A stretch of 64,000 nucleotides of DNA, from positions 8,458,206-8,522,205 of the forward strand of contig VXAZ01018984.1 in NCBI GenBank assembly GCA_013399875.1, written 5' to 3'. Of this stretch, positions 14,168-26,300 are shown piece by piece. The notes beneath the pieces were generated by a model. It saw only the letters and a list, made by a program, of their open reading frames with translations. It was not told the DNA's origin and made no database searches. This DNA comes from Gymnorhina tibicen (Eukaryota; Chordata; Aves; Passeriformes; Artamidae). The first letter of the stretch is position 1. Every line of letters starts with the position of its first letter. A program made the position numbers and the translations under genes.

Positions 14168-14301
14168 ATGAGTACCCAGCCACACACTGTGACCAAGACA
14201 GAGATCCCTGGCCACGTTCATTACGCCGTAGGAACGTGTGTGCTGGTTATTGGCTCCATCGGCATCATCGGAAACCTCCTAGTCCTCTACGCATTTTATA
14301 G
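14168..14301 (+). CDS. OPN4X: OPN4X coding exon 1 (residues 1-44)
   Basis: A pyrimidine-rich acceptor ends at 14158. Nine bases of leader (GGTCTGAAC) precede the ATG. The exon encodes the short N-terminus and membrane segment 1, ending with TTT TAT AG before a GTAC donor at 14302. The two leftover bases join C from exon 2 to give Ser45. The leader is open in frame with the ATG, so translation could in principle begin in an upstream exon that I could not find. Confidence 0.9.
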
Positions 14302-17300
14302 GTACAAAAATTCCTTCTGTGGTTGATCTGAGTGGCCTTGAGTTTCACCTGTGTCTGTGTGCAGATTTCTGCATTGCTTTCCTCTTGGATTAAATCTAAT
14401 GGCAACAAATGGGGGGGGAAAGAGGGAAGAAGGCAACCTTACACACACAGATACACTTCCATGTACATCATTGACAACCTCAGTGTAAATTCTTAATGTT
14501 TTAAGGAATCAAATAAAATGAGAAAATAATACCTTTTTCTATAAGCAATTTCCAATTGAAAGTTTAAAGTATGGTTTAATACTTCTAATGATAGAAACCA
14601 CAGTCTTGCAGCTGCAGACTTCTTCACTTACCCTGTAGTGACTGCAGAAATACTTGACAAACACTGAGACTCTTCCCAGGAGCACAGATGTCCTGAAAGG
14701 ACCAAGAAGGCAATGTGCTACATGAAATGAGCTCATGCCACCAGTGTATTTCCTGCTTCAGGCAGATCATAGGATTTCTGTCAGTTTGTGTGCTCTCTTG
14801 GCAGAGTAATAGTCAGCCTAAGCTACTGCAGCTAGAGTATGCAAAAACCTCTTGGAAAAAAGAAATATCTGCCCTCTGTCCCACACCATGAGGCTGGATT
14901 TCAAAACCTTCCTCATTCACTACTTGCTGTCATTATGCATGGTGATGGAGAGGGGCCTTACAATGCTAGAGACACCAGTGGAGTTATGAACCAAGCGTTA
15001 GTTTCCTATTCTTAAATGTTTAAGACAAATAAATTAGTTATTTTGAATAACTGGCTTCTAATATGATTTAGAAAAATTGAATTCCTTGAAACTGTAGATA
15101 GCTTCATGGTTTTTTTTTAATTGCAGCACACGCTCTGTATTTGTCTTGAAATGTGTGTGGTTTAGCTGGTGTAATAAAAGCATTAAATTGTCAAAGTAAG
15201 AAAATCTGCACAGGCAGATGAGCTCCTGGGAAGGTGTGAACTCTGCACTCTCTCTCACCCTGTTTTTTCAGGCAGTTATGAGACCCAAGAATTTGTTGGA
15301 ATTGCAGCAGCACTGAGATGGCTTTCTCACTTTCTTTTTCAGTATTTGTTTATCAGCATGAGGAAAGAAATTCCTCAATTAGCTGCAAATAGTGTTATTG
15401 CAAAGCACATCAGAAAGGCCTCAGTTGTTTTCCTTGTATAAACTTTGCTTGCAGACTTCTGCTGCTTTCACACTCCTTGTTGTGGTGTTTAATGTTGCCT
15501 GTTCATCTGCAACTGAGAGCTTTCATTCTCTCTTATGAGATGTATGTAAGCAAAAGCACTTTTTCCAAATCTCTGTGTATGCTCTGCTTGTGCTGTAGCA
15601 CTTTGCAAAGGGTCATTTAGTTAGTGGTGTGTCAACCACTTCAGGTCAACTGTGTCAACACAACACCTCAGGTCAGCAATTTTTAAAGTATCACCAGAAG
15701 CAGATCCTTTGGCTCTGTAACTTTCTTCAGATCTTCCTCATGTGTAGTGCAAGACACAATCAATATTACAGCACTCCCAGGGAGCTGCTCTTCTGAAGAA
15801 ATCCATATTTATCAAGGCAGCTGAAACTCTCCTTAGCTTGAAGAGGAAGCAATCCATTTTATTGCTTCTGCTCTTTTCAATTATTTTGAAATGACTACAG
15901 CTGACTGACTGGTGATTAGCAATTGATTCACTGTGAGTAGCCATCAATTCCAACCTGGGCAGTATTTGCTTATGCTAGTAAGCAAAGTGATAAAGTTAAC
16001 TTTCCACTTTGTCTTTTTAAAATTATGTATTTCTCATGTTTTTTAAGCAACAAGAAGCTGAGGACTCCCCAAAACTACTTTATAATGAATTTAGCTGTGA
16101 GTGACTTCCTGATGTCGGCTTCTCAGGCACCCATGTGCTTTGTCAACAGCTTGCACAGAGAATGGATACTTGGAGACATAGGTACTTTTCAACACTAATT
16201 CCTACCTCGCCAGCTTTATGCTGCCTGCAGACTGCTTTAGCCACACCAGCCTTGGCTTGTGCCATGGATAGAGCAGCACAAATCTCTTGAGTCACAACCC
16301 CAGACACCATCAGTGACATGTCACATGTTTTGTATTACAGCTGTGATTCTTTTATCTTACATATTTTGGAAAGGAAGGAGTCAACATCCACATGTAATCA
16401 TGTTGCCCTTTAGCTTGTAAGGGAGATGTTGAAAATAGGTAGAAAAGTTTTAGTAAGTTGTAAATAGTTTTTCTGTATCATTTTGAGGGCTAGTTACTAC
16501 TTTTATTTAGAAATGTGTATGCTGATATCCACTCTTGCATACTTCTAGGAATCTCCTATTTAATTAAGATATTTAAATAACAATAGTCATTTGAGGACTC
16601 AGCAAATTTAAGCTTTCTTTCCAACTGCAGGAAAGAAAAGGTGATTCATGCTGAAATAATAGCTGAAATGTGGGTAGAGTAAGGACCTCAGAAGGCTCCA
16701 TGCTCTGGTGATCCTCAGCACATCATGGATGAAAACTTGCACCCACTAGTGGCTGTACAATGGCGGAGCAAGCCCAGAGACCATGTATGTTCAGTAGCAT
16801 AGAAAGGACTCTTCCTTAGTTTGAAGATATTTTTAGTCTTGCTCATCCCCGTAGATAAAATCAGTGCAAATTATCATGCTGTCACAAATGAAGCATTTGA
16901 TTTGGGCTGAGTGAGATTTGGTCCTTAGTTGCAGATTACTTATAAAGACTTTAGAATTCTGCTTTAAGGTTAGATCTGGTGTTTTTGCTGCCTGTCATTC
17001 CTAGTGGGCTCTTGTCTGTAACCACATGGGGCAATGGAAGAGTTCAAAGAATGGATGATCTTTCCACACAGGTTTCTCCATTAAATTCAGTGTAACTTTA
17101 CAAGTTTCCATCTGGTAGTGCAGTGCCTGAACACAGAGGGGGTAAAAAGGTCTGTTTCATGTAAAAAAAGTCAGTTCTTTTAAAAAGTACTGCCATTAAA
17201 TATAGGAGTTGGAGCTCTGTTTTACAGCTGGTCTCTTAGTCACCAAATTTAAACAACTTTACATTTTTAAGCCATGTAAACCAAAGTGATTTTTTGAACC

Positions 17301-20300
17301 ACCCATCTATCATTAACAGACAGATGTCTGCTGCAGCATGTTAAGATCAATATATTAGGCAACAGTCCAGGAAAATATAACTTTAATTAGATTGGATTTT
17401 CTCTGAGGCAGTTTTCCATTGACAAAAGGTTCCCAGTTGCAGCCTGCAGTGAAGTAGGACTTGTTTAAATACATATATTTGTATTTTATTTATATTTGTG
17501 TTTTTCTAATAAACATTTAATAACTATGAAAATGTGAGGCTAAGGAAATTCTTCTATTGAGAGAGAAGTCCTGAGCCAGGAAAAACACGGGAGATTTATT
17601 ATGATGGGCTCTGAGAGAAAACATGCCTCTTTTCAGGAAAACCCCTGACGCTGCCATTTTCTTCTTCAGGCTGTAACTTGTATGCGTTCTGTGGGGCTCT
17701 CTTTGGGATAACCTCGATGATGACTCTGCTGGCTATCTCCGTTGACCGCTACCTGGTGATCACAAAGCCCCTGCAGTCCATCCAGTGGACTTCCAAGAGA
17801 CGCACCCTGCAGATCATTGCTGTCGTGTGGCTCTACTCACTGGGATGGAGTGTGGCTCCGCTCCTCGGCTGGAGTATGTTGTCTGCTCTCTCTCTCCTAG
17901 CATTCCCTGTGTGCTCTTTTTAGTCTTGCTTGGAGTGTAAAAAAATGAGTTTTCTTATCAGTTCTTGAAAGGGTGCCCAGCCACCACCTGATGGTTTGTT
18001 GTTGTAGCACACATCTGCACCTACTGCACTGTAGAAACCCTCTGCCCCCCTACACCCTGGATGTATTCAAGCAGATCAATCTGCAGATGGAGTATTAGGT
18101 GTGTGCCTGAGAGTTCAGCAGTCAGGACCTCCTCTCCATGTGGGCATTCACTTCTCAGACCACATATATAATGTATAATTTGGCCAGCACAGCTCTCGAA
18201 GACCACGGATACAGGACAGGGTTTATTTTAAGGGCTTAATGGTTGGATCAGCACCTGCGCTAACTTTGGGTGTATGTGTGAATAATGTGTTCCATGTATT
18301 CCATAGGTTCCTATGTGCCTGAGGGCTTGATGATATCCTGTACGTGGGACTATGTAACCTACTCCCCTGCAAACAGAAGTTACACCATGATTTTGTGCTG
18401 CTGTGTGTTTTTTATTCCCCTGGTAATAATATTCCATTGCTATTTATCAATGTTCCTGGCCATAAGGCGGACTGGCAGGTAAGCAATGTAGCTGAAAGAA
18501 GTATGTATCCCTTTTCTTGTAGTAGAAGATTTTCTCAATTTCTTTAGCTGCAGAAACATCTGGATCAAAAATTAGTCTGTATTGAAATTGGAACTGTAGT
18601 GGCAGATCATTAACAGCAGTAACAGGAGAAATATTTTTTGCCAATTTAAAACTGGAATGGATGTATGAATTTCAGAGTAGAAAAAGAAGTCTCTGGTGGT
18701 TCTAATCTTATTCCACTGTAGTAATTAATAGTACATCAGATAATTAGATTGAGCTATTTGTATTTCAGATTTGCACTACAAGAAACAAGGTCCTTGTGTA
18801 TTCCAGCAGTTTTCAGCCTCAAGGGATAATAAAAAACATGTAGCCATGTGGGAATCTTCTGCTTTTGAGCAGCTCTGTAAACATAACAGTCCTCATATTT
18901 TTTGACAGTTTTATTTAAGGCAGGCATCCCAAAAACCATTGTGCTTCACTCAAGCATCACAACCACATGCACAATATCTGGCTATGCTTGCTCAGACTTT
19001 TTTCCCCAAAAAAATTTTGGTCTATGTTTGACATGAAAAATCAGCAGGGTGTTAGATCTGTAAAGTGACATCATTCTATCAGTTATTTTTCTGTTAATGA
19101 GCACGTGGCTTATCTTTGGTCTAATCCAGAACCAGCTGGTGCTGTGAGTCCTTCCTCAAGTCCTTCCTCAAGTCCTTCCTCAGCACAATTGCTGCTCAAT
19201 TGTGTCATCAGTTCTGATGGCTTTTCTCTGCTCCTGTCTGCAGGCACTTGTTGAAATCATTTGGCTTCATAATGCTAAATTCCACTTTTATAAGCACATT
19301 TATATATGCCTAAAATGAAGTTCTTTCTGAACTCTTAGTTTTTGGCCTTTGCCTTGTTTTCTACTGTGCTTTGTGTATGTATACTTGACACCAAGTGAAG
19401 GAGTAAAGAATGCATCCTTAAAATAGTGGTGTCTTGTACACCTATGAAGCACAGTGGACATAAGATTTCTCTATGCCTTTTGCAAGGCCAGGCTGGATGG
19501 AACTTTGAGCAGCCTGGTCTAGTTGAAGTTGTCCCTCGTCATGGCAGGGGTGCTGGAACTAAATAATCTTTAAGGTTTCTTCCAGCCCAGGCCATTCTAT
19601 GATTCTGTGATTCTATTCTATATTTACCAGTGCACCAGCAGGGAGTTTGTTACCCTGCTGGCTGGTAATTAATGTCTTCAGCCTGAAATAGATCTCCATT
19701 TAACAACACTGATATGTAAAAATTATTTTCTATGCTAAAGTATATAAATTGCCTAACCATATAAAACTTTTTAAAATTAAATGTGGGGTGTTTGGAGTAA
19801 GAAGAGAATTTGATGTTTTGTGACAAAAATATTAGTATTAATTAGCCTGTTGTACCTCCCCTTGAAAGTACTCTTTAATAAATAAATCTGCAAGTAAGTA
19901 AAAATGTCCTTGCAAGTGTTTGGGACAGGTTTCTCAAAGCTATCAGGGTATTCCAGCGTGTGTTACCTCATGAACTGGAATTTCTGCAAGCTGTTTCTTC
20001 TTTGAAAAGACATAAGACTTGATTTTTCCATGCAGCTGTGCCTTTGCTTGCTCCACCTCCAAGAGCAATGAAGGGCAAGAAATACCAATTTCTGTATCTT
20101 TGCAACCTGAAACCCTCATTGTGTTAGGGATAAGGACACAGCAGTCCTGTCCTGCAGTCCCAGGGGTTCTGGCTCAGTCTCACAGAAAAACGTAACAGTT
20201 GCAACCACATTAATTACCTTCTAGGGTTTTTAAGTATCAGAGGAGAAAAGAAGAGTTAGAGCACGGAAATATGAAATTTATTTCATTTTGCATATTGCTG

Positions 20301-23300
20301 AGAACTTACTAGAGATGTTGCTTTTTCATTTTCCTGCTGAAATATCTGTATTTCTTTTCCCCCTCACAGAGATGTTCAAAAGTTGGGGTCCTGCAGCCGG
20401 AAATCCTACCTCTCTCAGTCCATGAAGAATGAGTGGAAGCTGGCAAAAATTGCATTCGTGGTCATCATTGTGTTTGTCTTGTCCTGGTCTCCATATGCTT
20501 GTGTCACCTTGATTGCCTGGGCAGGGTAAGTGGAAAATTAATCCAAACAGCAGGGGTTTTGCAAATATGTTTTAGTGCTGTCACCCACAAGAGGCATATC
20601 TCCTTTTTGAATGGGTCTTAAATAATTATTACATTAGGAGNGTGGGACTATGTAACCTACTCCCCTGCAAACAGAAGTTACACCATGATTTTGTGCTGCT
20701 GTGTGTTTTTTATTCCCCTGGTAATAATATTCCATTGCTATTTATCAATGTTCCTGGCCATAAGGCGGACTGGCAGGTAAGCAATGTAGCTGAAAGAAGT
20801 ATGTATCCCTTTTCTTGTAGTAGAAGATTTTCTCAATTTCTTTAGCTGCAGAAACATCTGGATCAAAAATTAATCTGTATTGAAATTGGAACTGAAGTGG
20901 CAGATCATTAACAGCAGTAACAGGAGAAATATTTTTTGCTGATTTAAAACCCGAATGGATGTATGAATTTCAGAGTAGAAAAAGAAGTCTCTGGTGGTTC
21001 TAATCTTATTCCACTGTAGTAATTAATAGTACATCAGATAATTAGATTGAGCTATTTGTATTTCAGATTTGCACTACAAGAAACAAGGTCCTTGTGTATT
21101 CCAGCAGTTTTCAGCCTCAAGGGATAATAAAAAACATGTAGCCATGTGGGAATCTTCTGCTCTTGAGCAGCTCTGTAAACATAACAGTCCTCATATTTTT
21201 TTGACAGTTTTATTTAAGGCAGGCATCCCAAAAACCATTGTGCTTCACTCAAGCATCACAACCACATGCACAATATCTGGCTATGCTTGCTCAGACTTTT
21301 TTTCCCAAAAAAATTTTGGTCTATGTTTGACATGAAAAATCAGCAGGGTGTTAGATCTGTAAAGTGACATCATTCTATCAGTTATTTTTCTGTTAATGAG
21401 CACGTGGCTTATCTTTGGTCTAATCCAGAACCAGCTGGTGCTGTGAGTCCTTCCTCAAGTCCTTCCTCAAGTCCTTCCTCAGCACAATTGCTGCTCAATT
21501 GTGTCATCAGTTCTGATGGCTTTTCCCTGCTCCTGTCTGCAGGCACTTGTTGAAATCATTTGGCTTCATAATGCTAAATTCCACTTTTATAAGCACATTT
21601 ATATATGCCTAAAATGAAGTTCTTTCTGAACTCTTAGTTTTTGGCCTTTGCCTTGTTTTCTACTGTGCTTTGTGTATGTATACTTGACACCAAGTGAAGG
21701 AGTAAAGAATGCATCCTTAAAATAGTGGTGTCTTGTACACCTATGAAGCACAGTGGACATAAGATTTCTCTATGCCTTTTGCAAGGCCAGGCTGGATGGA
21801 ACTTTGAGCAGCCTGGTCTAGTTGAAGTTGTCCCTCGTCATGGCAGGGGTGCTGGAACTAAATAATCTTTAAGGTTTCTTCCAGCCCAGGCCATTCTATG
21901 ATTCTGTGATTCTATTCTATATTTACAGTGCACCAGCAGGGAGTTTGTTACCCTGCTGGCTGGTAATTAATGTCTTCAGCCTGAAATAGATCTCCATTTA
22001 ACAACACTGATATGTAAAAATTATTTTCTATGCTAAAGTATATAAATTGCCTAACCATATAAAACTTTTTAAAATTAAATGTGGGGTGTTTGGAGTAAGA
22101 AGAGAATTTGATGTTTTGTGACAAAAATATTAGTATTAATTAGCCTGTTGTACCTCCCTCTGAAAGTACTCTTTAATAAATAAATCTGCAAGTAAGTAAA
22201 AATGTCCTTGCAAGTGTTTGGGACAGGTTTCTCAAAGCTATCAGGGTATTCCAGCGTGTGTTACCTCATGAACTGGAATTTCTGCAAGCTGTTTCTTCTT
22301 TGAAAAGACATAAGACTTGATTTTTCCATGCAGCTGTGCCTTTGCTTGCTCCACCTCCAAGAGCAATGAAGGGCAAGAAATACCAATTTCTGTATCTTTG
22401 CAACCTGAAACCCTCATTGTGTTAGGGATAAGGACACAGCAGTCCTGTCCTGCAGTCCCAGGGGTTCTGGCTCAGTCTCACAGAAAAACGTAACAGTTGC
22501 AACCACATTAATTACCTTCTAGGGCTTTTAAGTATCAGAGGAGAAAAGAAGAGTTAGAGCACGGAAATATGAAATTTATTTCATTTTGCATATTGCTGAG
22601 AACTTATTAGAGATGTTGCTTTTTCATTTTCCTGCTGAAATATCTGTATTTCTTTTCCCCCTCACAGAGATGTTCAAAAGTTGGGGTCCTGCAGCCGGAA
22701 ATCCTACCTCTCTCAGTCCATGAAGAATGAGTGGAAGCTGGCAAAAATTGCATTCGTGGTCATCATTGTGTTTGTCTTGTCCTGGTCTCCATATGCTTGT
22801 GTCACCTTGATTGCCTGGGCAGGGTAAGTGGAAAATTAATCCAAACAGCAGGGGTTTTGCAAATATGTTTTAGTGCTGTCACCCACAAGAGGCATATCTC
22901 CTTTTTGAATGGGTCTTAAATAATTATTACATTAGGAGTGATATTTCATTCTTCACTATTTCCTTGTCCATAAAGCCAGAAAAGGGATTATTTGTCTATG
23001 CATTTTGAACCTGTTATGACTTTTTAATCTTAATTTTTGGTTTACAATATTTTCTCTCCCACATGATGCTTTCTTCATATAAATTGGAGGAGTTATCTCT
23101 TTTATCTCCTAATACCCTCCTTCCTTCCATACTCTGCTGTCTCCTCCAGCCATTCTCTGCTCCAAAGGGACCTAGTGTCTTGTCAATGCATGTTCTGCTT
23201 TTCAAGGCCAGGTTGGATGGGACTTTGAGCAAGCTCATCTAGTGAAAGATGTCCTTGCCCATGGCAGAGAGATTGGGCTAGATGATCTTTAAAGGTGTCC

Positions 23301-26300
23301 TTCAGCCCAAACCATCCTATGATACCGTGATATTAACTGTGCTTATCCTGCACTAACATTGATCACACTGACTGTGGGAGCATAAAGTCAAAAGGGTTTC
23401 AAACTACTTCCAGTCCTCTCTTCCTTCTGCAGTGTTTGGAACTGAGTCACTGACAAACATTACTGTGCAGCACAGATGCTGCTGCTGCAAGATTTTTTAG
23501 GTTTGATTCTGTTTTCTTTTCTATAACCATTCACTTTTCCCAGATGGCCACAATGGGGGTTCTTTTGTTGGGGTTTTGGGGCTTTTTTTGTCTTTTGTAG
23601 AAGCAGGGAAGGTGATTCTTTGTGTTCCTAGTCATCCTAAAATTACTTGCTGCATGTCTTTGATCTTCTCTAAATGAATGAAACCAAGCACATGCTGTCA
23701 AATTCAGGCCTTTCATCTGGGCAAAGAATTCACTTGAATGAATCAACTTTTCAGGTGTATTTCTTATGAAAATATAACAGCACAAAACCAGTTAAAAGGA
23801 CTAATATGTTTTAGTAATACAGTATCCATGTAATCCATGGCATATCTGTGTGTAACGTTTTTGCTTTGTTTTAGTCGAGGCAACAGCCTAACACCATATT
23901 CCAAATCTGTGCCAGCAGTTATTGCCAAAGCTTCTGCAGTCTACAACCCCATCATATATGCAATAATTCACCCAAGATACAGGTACAGTAAATATATAGG
24001 TATGTGTATAACTGTACATGCAAATGTGGATCTTTTATCCTCTCCCTCAGAGCCCTGCTCTGCCCTGTGGAGCTGCACAACACCGTGACTGACAGGAGGA
24101 GGAGGTGATGCTCAGGGTCATCTTTCATCATATCAGGGGCAGCCACTACAGACCACTGTCCAGATAAAAGGTCCCAACCAGCGAGGCTCAAAAAATCACA
24201 TCCTCACCAATTTAAGCAGCTATATATGCATGTGTTGAAGGTTTGGTTTTCTGAAGCATTTTTTCACCAAAAATTTTGAAACACTGGCAGCAAAAAATAC
24301 CGTATTATATAAAGGGGATATACTTGTAACAGAACTGCTATTCAGCATAACTGTAGGATTTTTTGCAAGTCTTTTAAAGTGTAGCTACCACAAAGGGATG
24401 CTGTGTCTAAAGTTCTGAGAAATCACAGAGCTGCCATGGTGGTAAATGTGACAAACGTATAAACACCACTAGATGGCGAGGTTAGTCGTTGGTATGAGGC
24501 TTGTTTCACCCAAGAAGTGGAAAAAATGTTAAGTTCCATTGCCTGACAACTAGGACTTGGGAGCTGGAAATTGAGTTCATTGTTTTGGATGTCTGATGCA
24601 TGGCAGTGTGGTTGTAAGAAAAGTGAAGACTTCTTAGAAGGCTGGTCGAAATACATCCAAAACAGTTGGAAACATAGAATCATAGAATGGTTTGGGTTAG
24701 AAGGGACCTTAAGTATCATCTAGTTCCAACCCCCTGTCATGGGTAGGGACACCTTCCACAAGACCAGGTTGCTCAAAACCCCATCCAATCTGGCCTTGAA
24801 CACTTCCAGGGATGGGATATCCACAGCTTCTTTGGGAAACCTGTTCCAGTGCCTCACCACCATCACAGTAAATTTCTTCCTTATATCCAATCTAAATCTT
24901 CCCTCTTTCCATTTAAAGCTATTCCCCCTTGTCTTATCCCTACATGGCCTTGTGAAAATTACTTCTTCAGCTTTCCTGTAGCCCTCATTCAGGTACTGGA
25001 ATGTGCTGTAAGGTCTGCCCAGAGTCTTCTCTTCTCCTGGCTGAACAGCCCAAGTCTCTCAGCCCATCTGCAGAGGAGAGGTGCTCCAGCCCTTTGGTTA
25101 TCTTCATGAGCTCCTCTGGACTTGCTGCTGCAGGTCCATGTCCTTCCTGTACTAGGGACCCCAGGCTGGATGCAGCACTGCAGGTGGGGTCTCACCAGAG
25201 CAGAGCAGAGGGGCAGAATTCCCCTCCCTTGCCCTGCTGGCCACACTGCTTTGGATGCAGGACATGGTCCAGGACATGATTGGCTTTCTGGGCTGTGAGT
25301 GCATATTGGTGGCTCATGTCCAGCCTCTCATCCACCAGCACTCCCAAGTTTTTCTTCTCAGGGCTGCTCTCAATCCATTCTCTGCCCAGCCTTTGTTTGT
25401 GCTTGGGATTGCCCTGACCCACGTGCAGCACCTTGCACTTGGCCTTGTTGAACTTCCTGAGGTTCCCACTGGGAAGCTGGTGGGCCCACCTGTCCAGCTT
25501 GTCAGGGTCTCTCAGAATGGCATCCCTTCCCTCCAGCGTGTCAACCACACCACACAGCTTGGGTGCTCCCAATCCCACTGTCCATGTCACCAACAGCGAT
25601 GTTAAACAGGGCTGGTCCCAACACCAACCCTTGAGGACACCACCCGTCACTGAGCTCCACCTGGACATTGAGCCATTGACCACAACTCTGAGTGTGACCA
25701 TCCAGCTGATTCCTTATCCACTGGGTGGTTCGTCTGTCACATCCATGCTTTTCCATTTTAGAGACATATTTTGTTTGAAAATGTCTGCTATCATGACAAA
25801 CACCTTTTGCATCCTCCAAAAACCATCTGAGTTTTTTGAAGTCTACAGAGTATTTTAGTTTAAAGTAGGAGAATGTCTAGTTTCTGATGGGCTGCGGAAG
25901 TTCAATGAGAAGTTTTCCATGTCTGGCTGATGTGTTTAGGACCCATTATTTGTTTCTGAACCAAAGTTACTGTGTTCAGTTTATTATTTTTGCAAGGAAC
26001 AGGTTGCCCAGAGAAGCAGTGGATGTTTCCCTGAAAGTGTTCAAGGCCAGGTTGGATGGGGCTTTGAGCAATCTGGTGCTGTGCAAGGTGTCCCTGCCCA
26101 TGGCATCAGGCTTGGAACTAGATATTCTTTAAGGTTCTTTCAAGGTCCCTTCCAACCCACACCATCCTATGGATCTGTGACAGAGAACTGCTTCAGTCAG
26201 TCTTTTTCTATCAGCATTGGCTTTTTAAGACTGTTAAGAAAAAGGCTGGAGTCCACAACAAGATTTCAGACATTTTCTTAATAAGTATCTTGTTCTATCT

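Larger units (their letters stand above)
18479..20369 (+). other. OPN4X: OPN4X intron 4
   Basis: 1.9 kb, wholly inside duplication copy A. It contains a triple 12-mer repeat (19147-19182) and a CR1 end (about 19485-19617). Confidence 0.85.
18344..20640 (+). repeat. 2.3 kb direct duplication, copy A
   Basis: From the middle of OPN4X exon 4 through intron 4, exon 5 and the start of intron 5. Every position recurs 2298 bases later with roughly 15 substitutions and two compensating 1-base indels. Copy A stops at the single N at 20641. Confidence 0.97.
20642..22938 (+). repeat. 2.3 kb direct duplication, copy B
   Basis: Begins immediately after the single N with the third base of the Thr170 codon of exon 4, and ends where unique intron sequence resumes. 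It carries the last 135 bases of exon 4 (20642-20776, no acceptor) and a complete exon 5 (22668-22823), both identical to copy A. Differences are confined to introns, for example near 20871, 20940 and 22153. Confidence 0.97.
20526..23874 (+). other. OPN4X: OPN4X intron 5 as assembled
   Basis: 3.35 kb as written, but it includes the whole of duplication copy B. If copy B is artefactual, the true intron is about 1.05 kb. Confidence 0.7.

Noticed and set aside
25192..25701. 169-codon minus-strand frame with reverse-transcriptase motifs
   Set aside because: It is the remnant of CR1 ORF2, already covered as a mobile element, 5'-truncated and frame-broken, so not a host gene.
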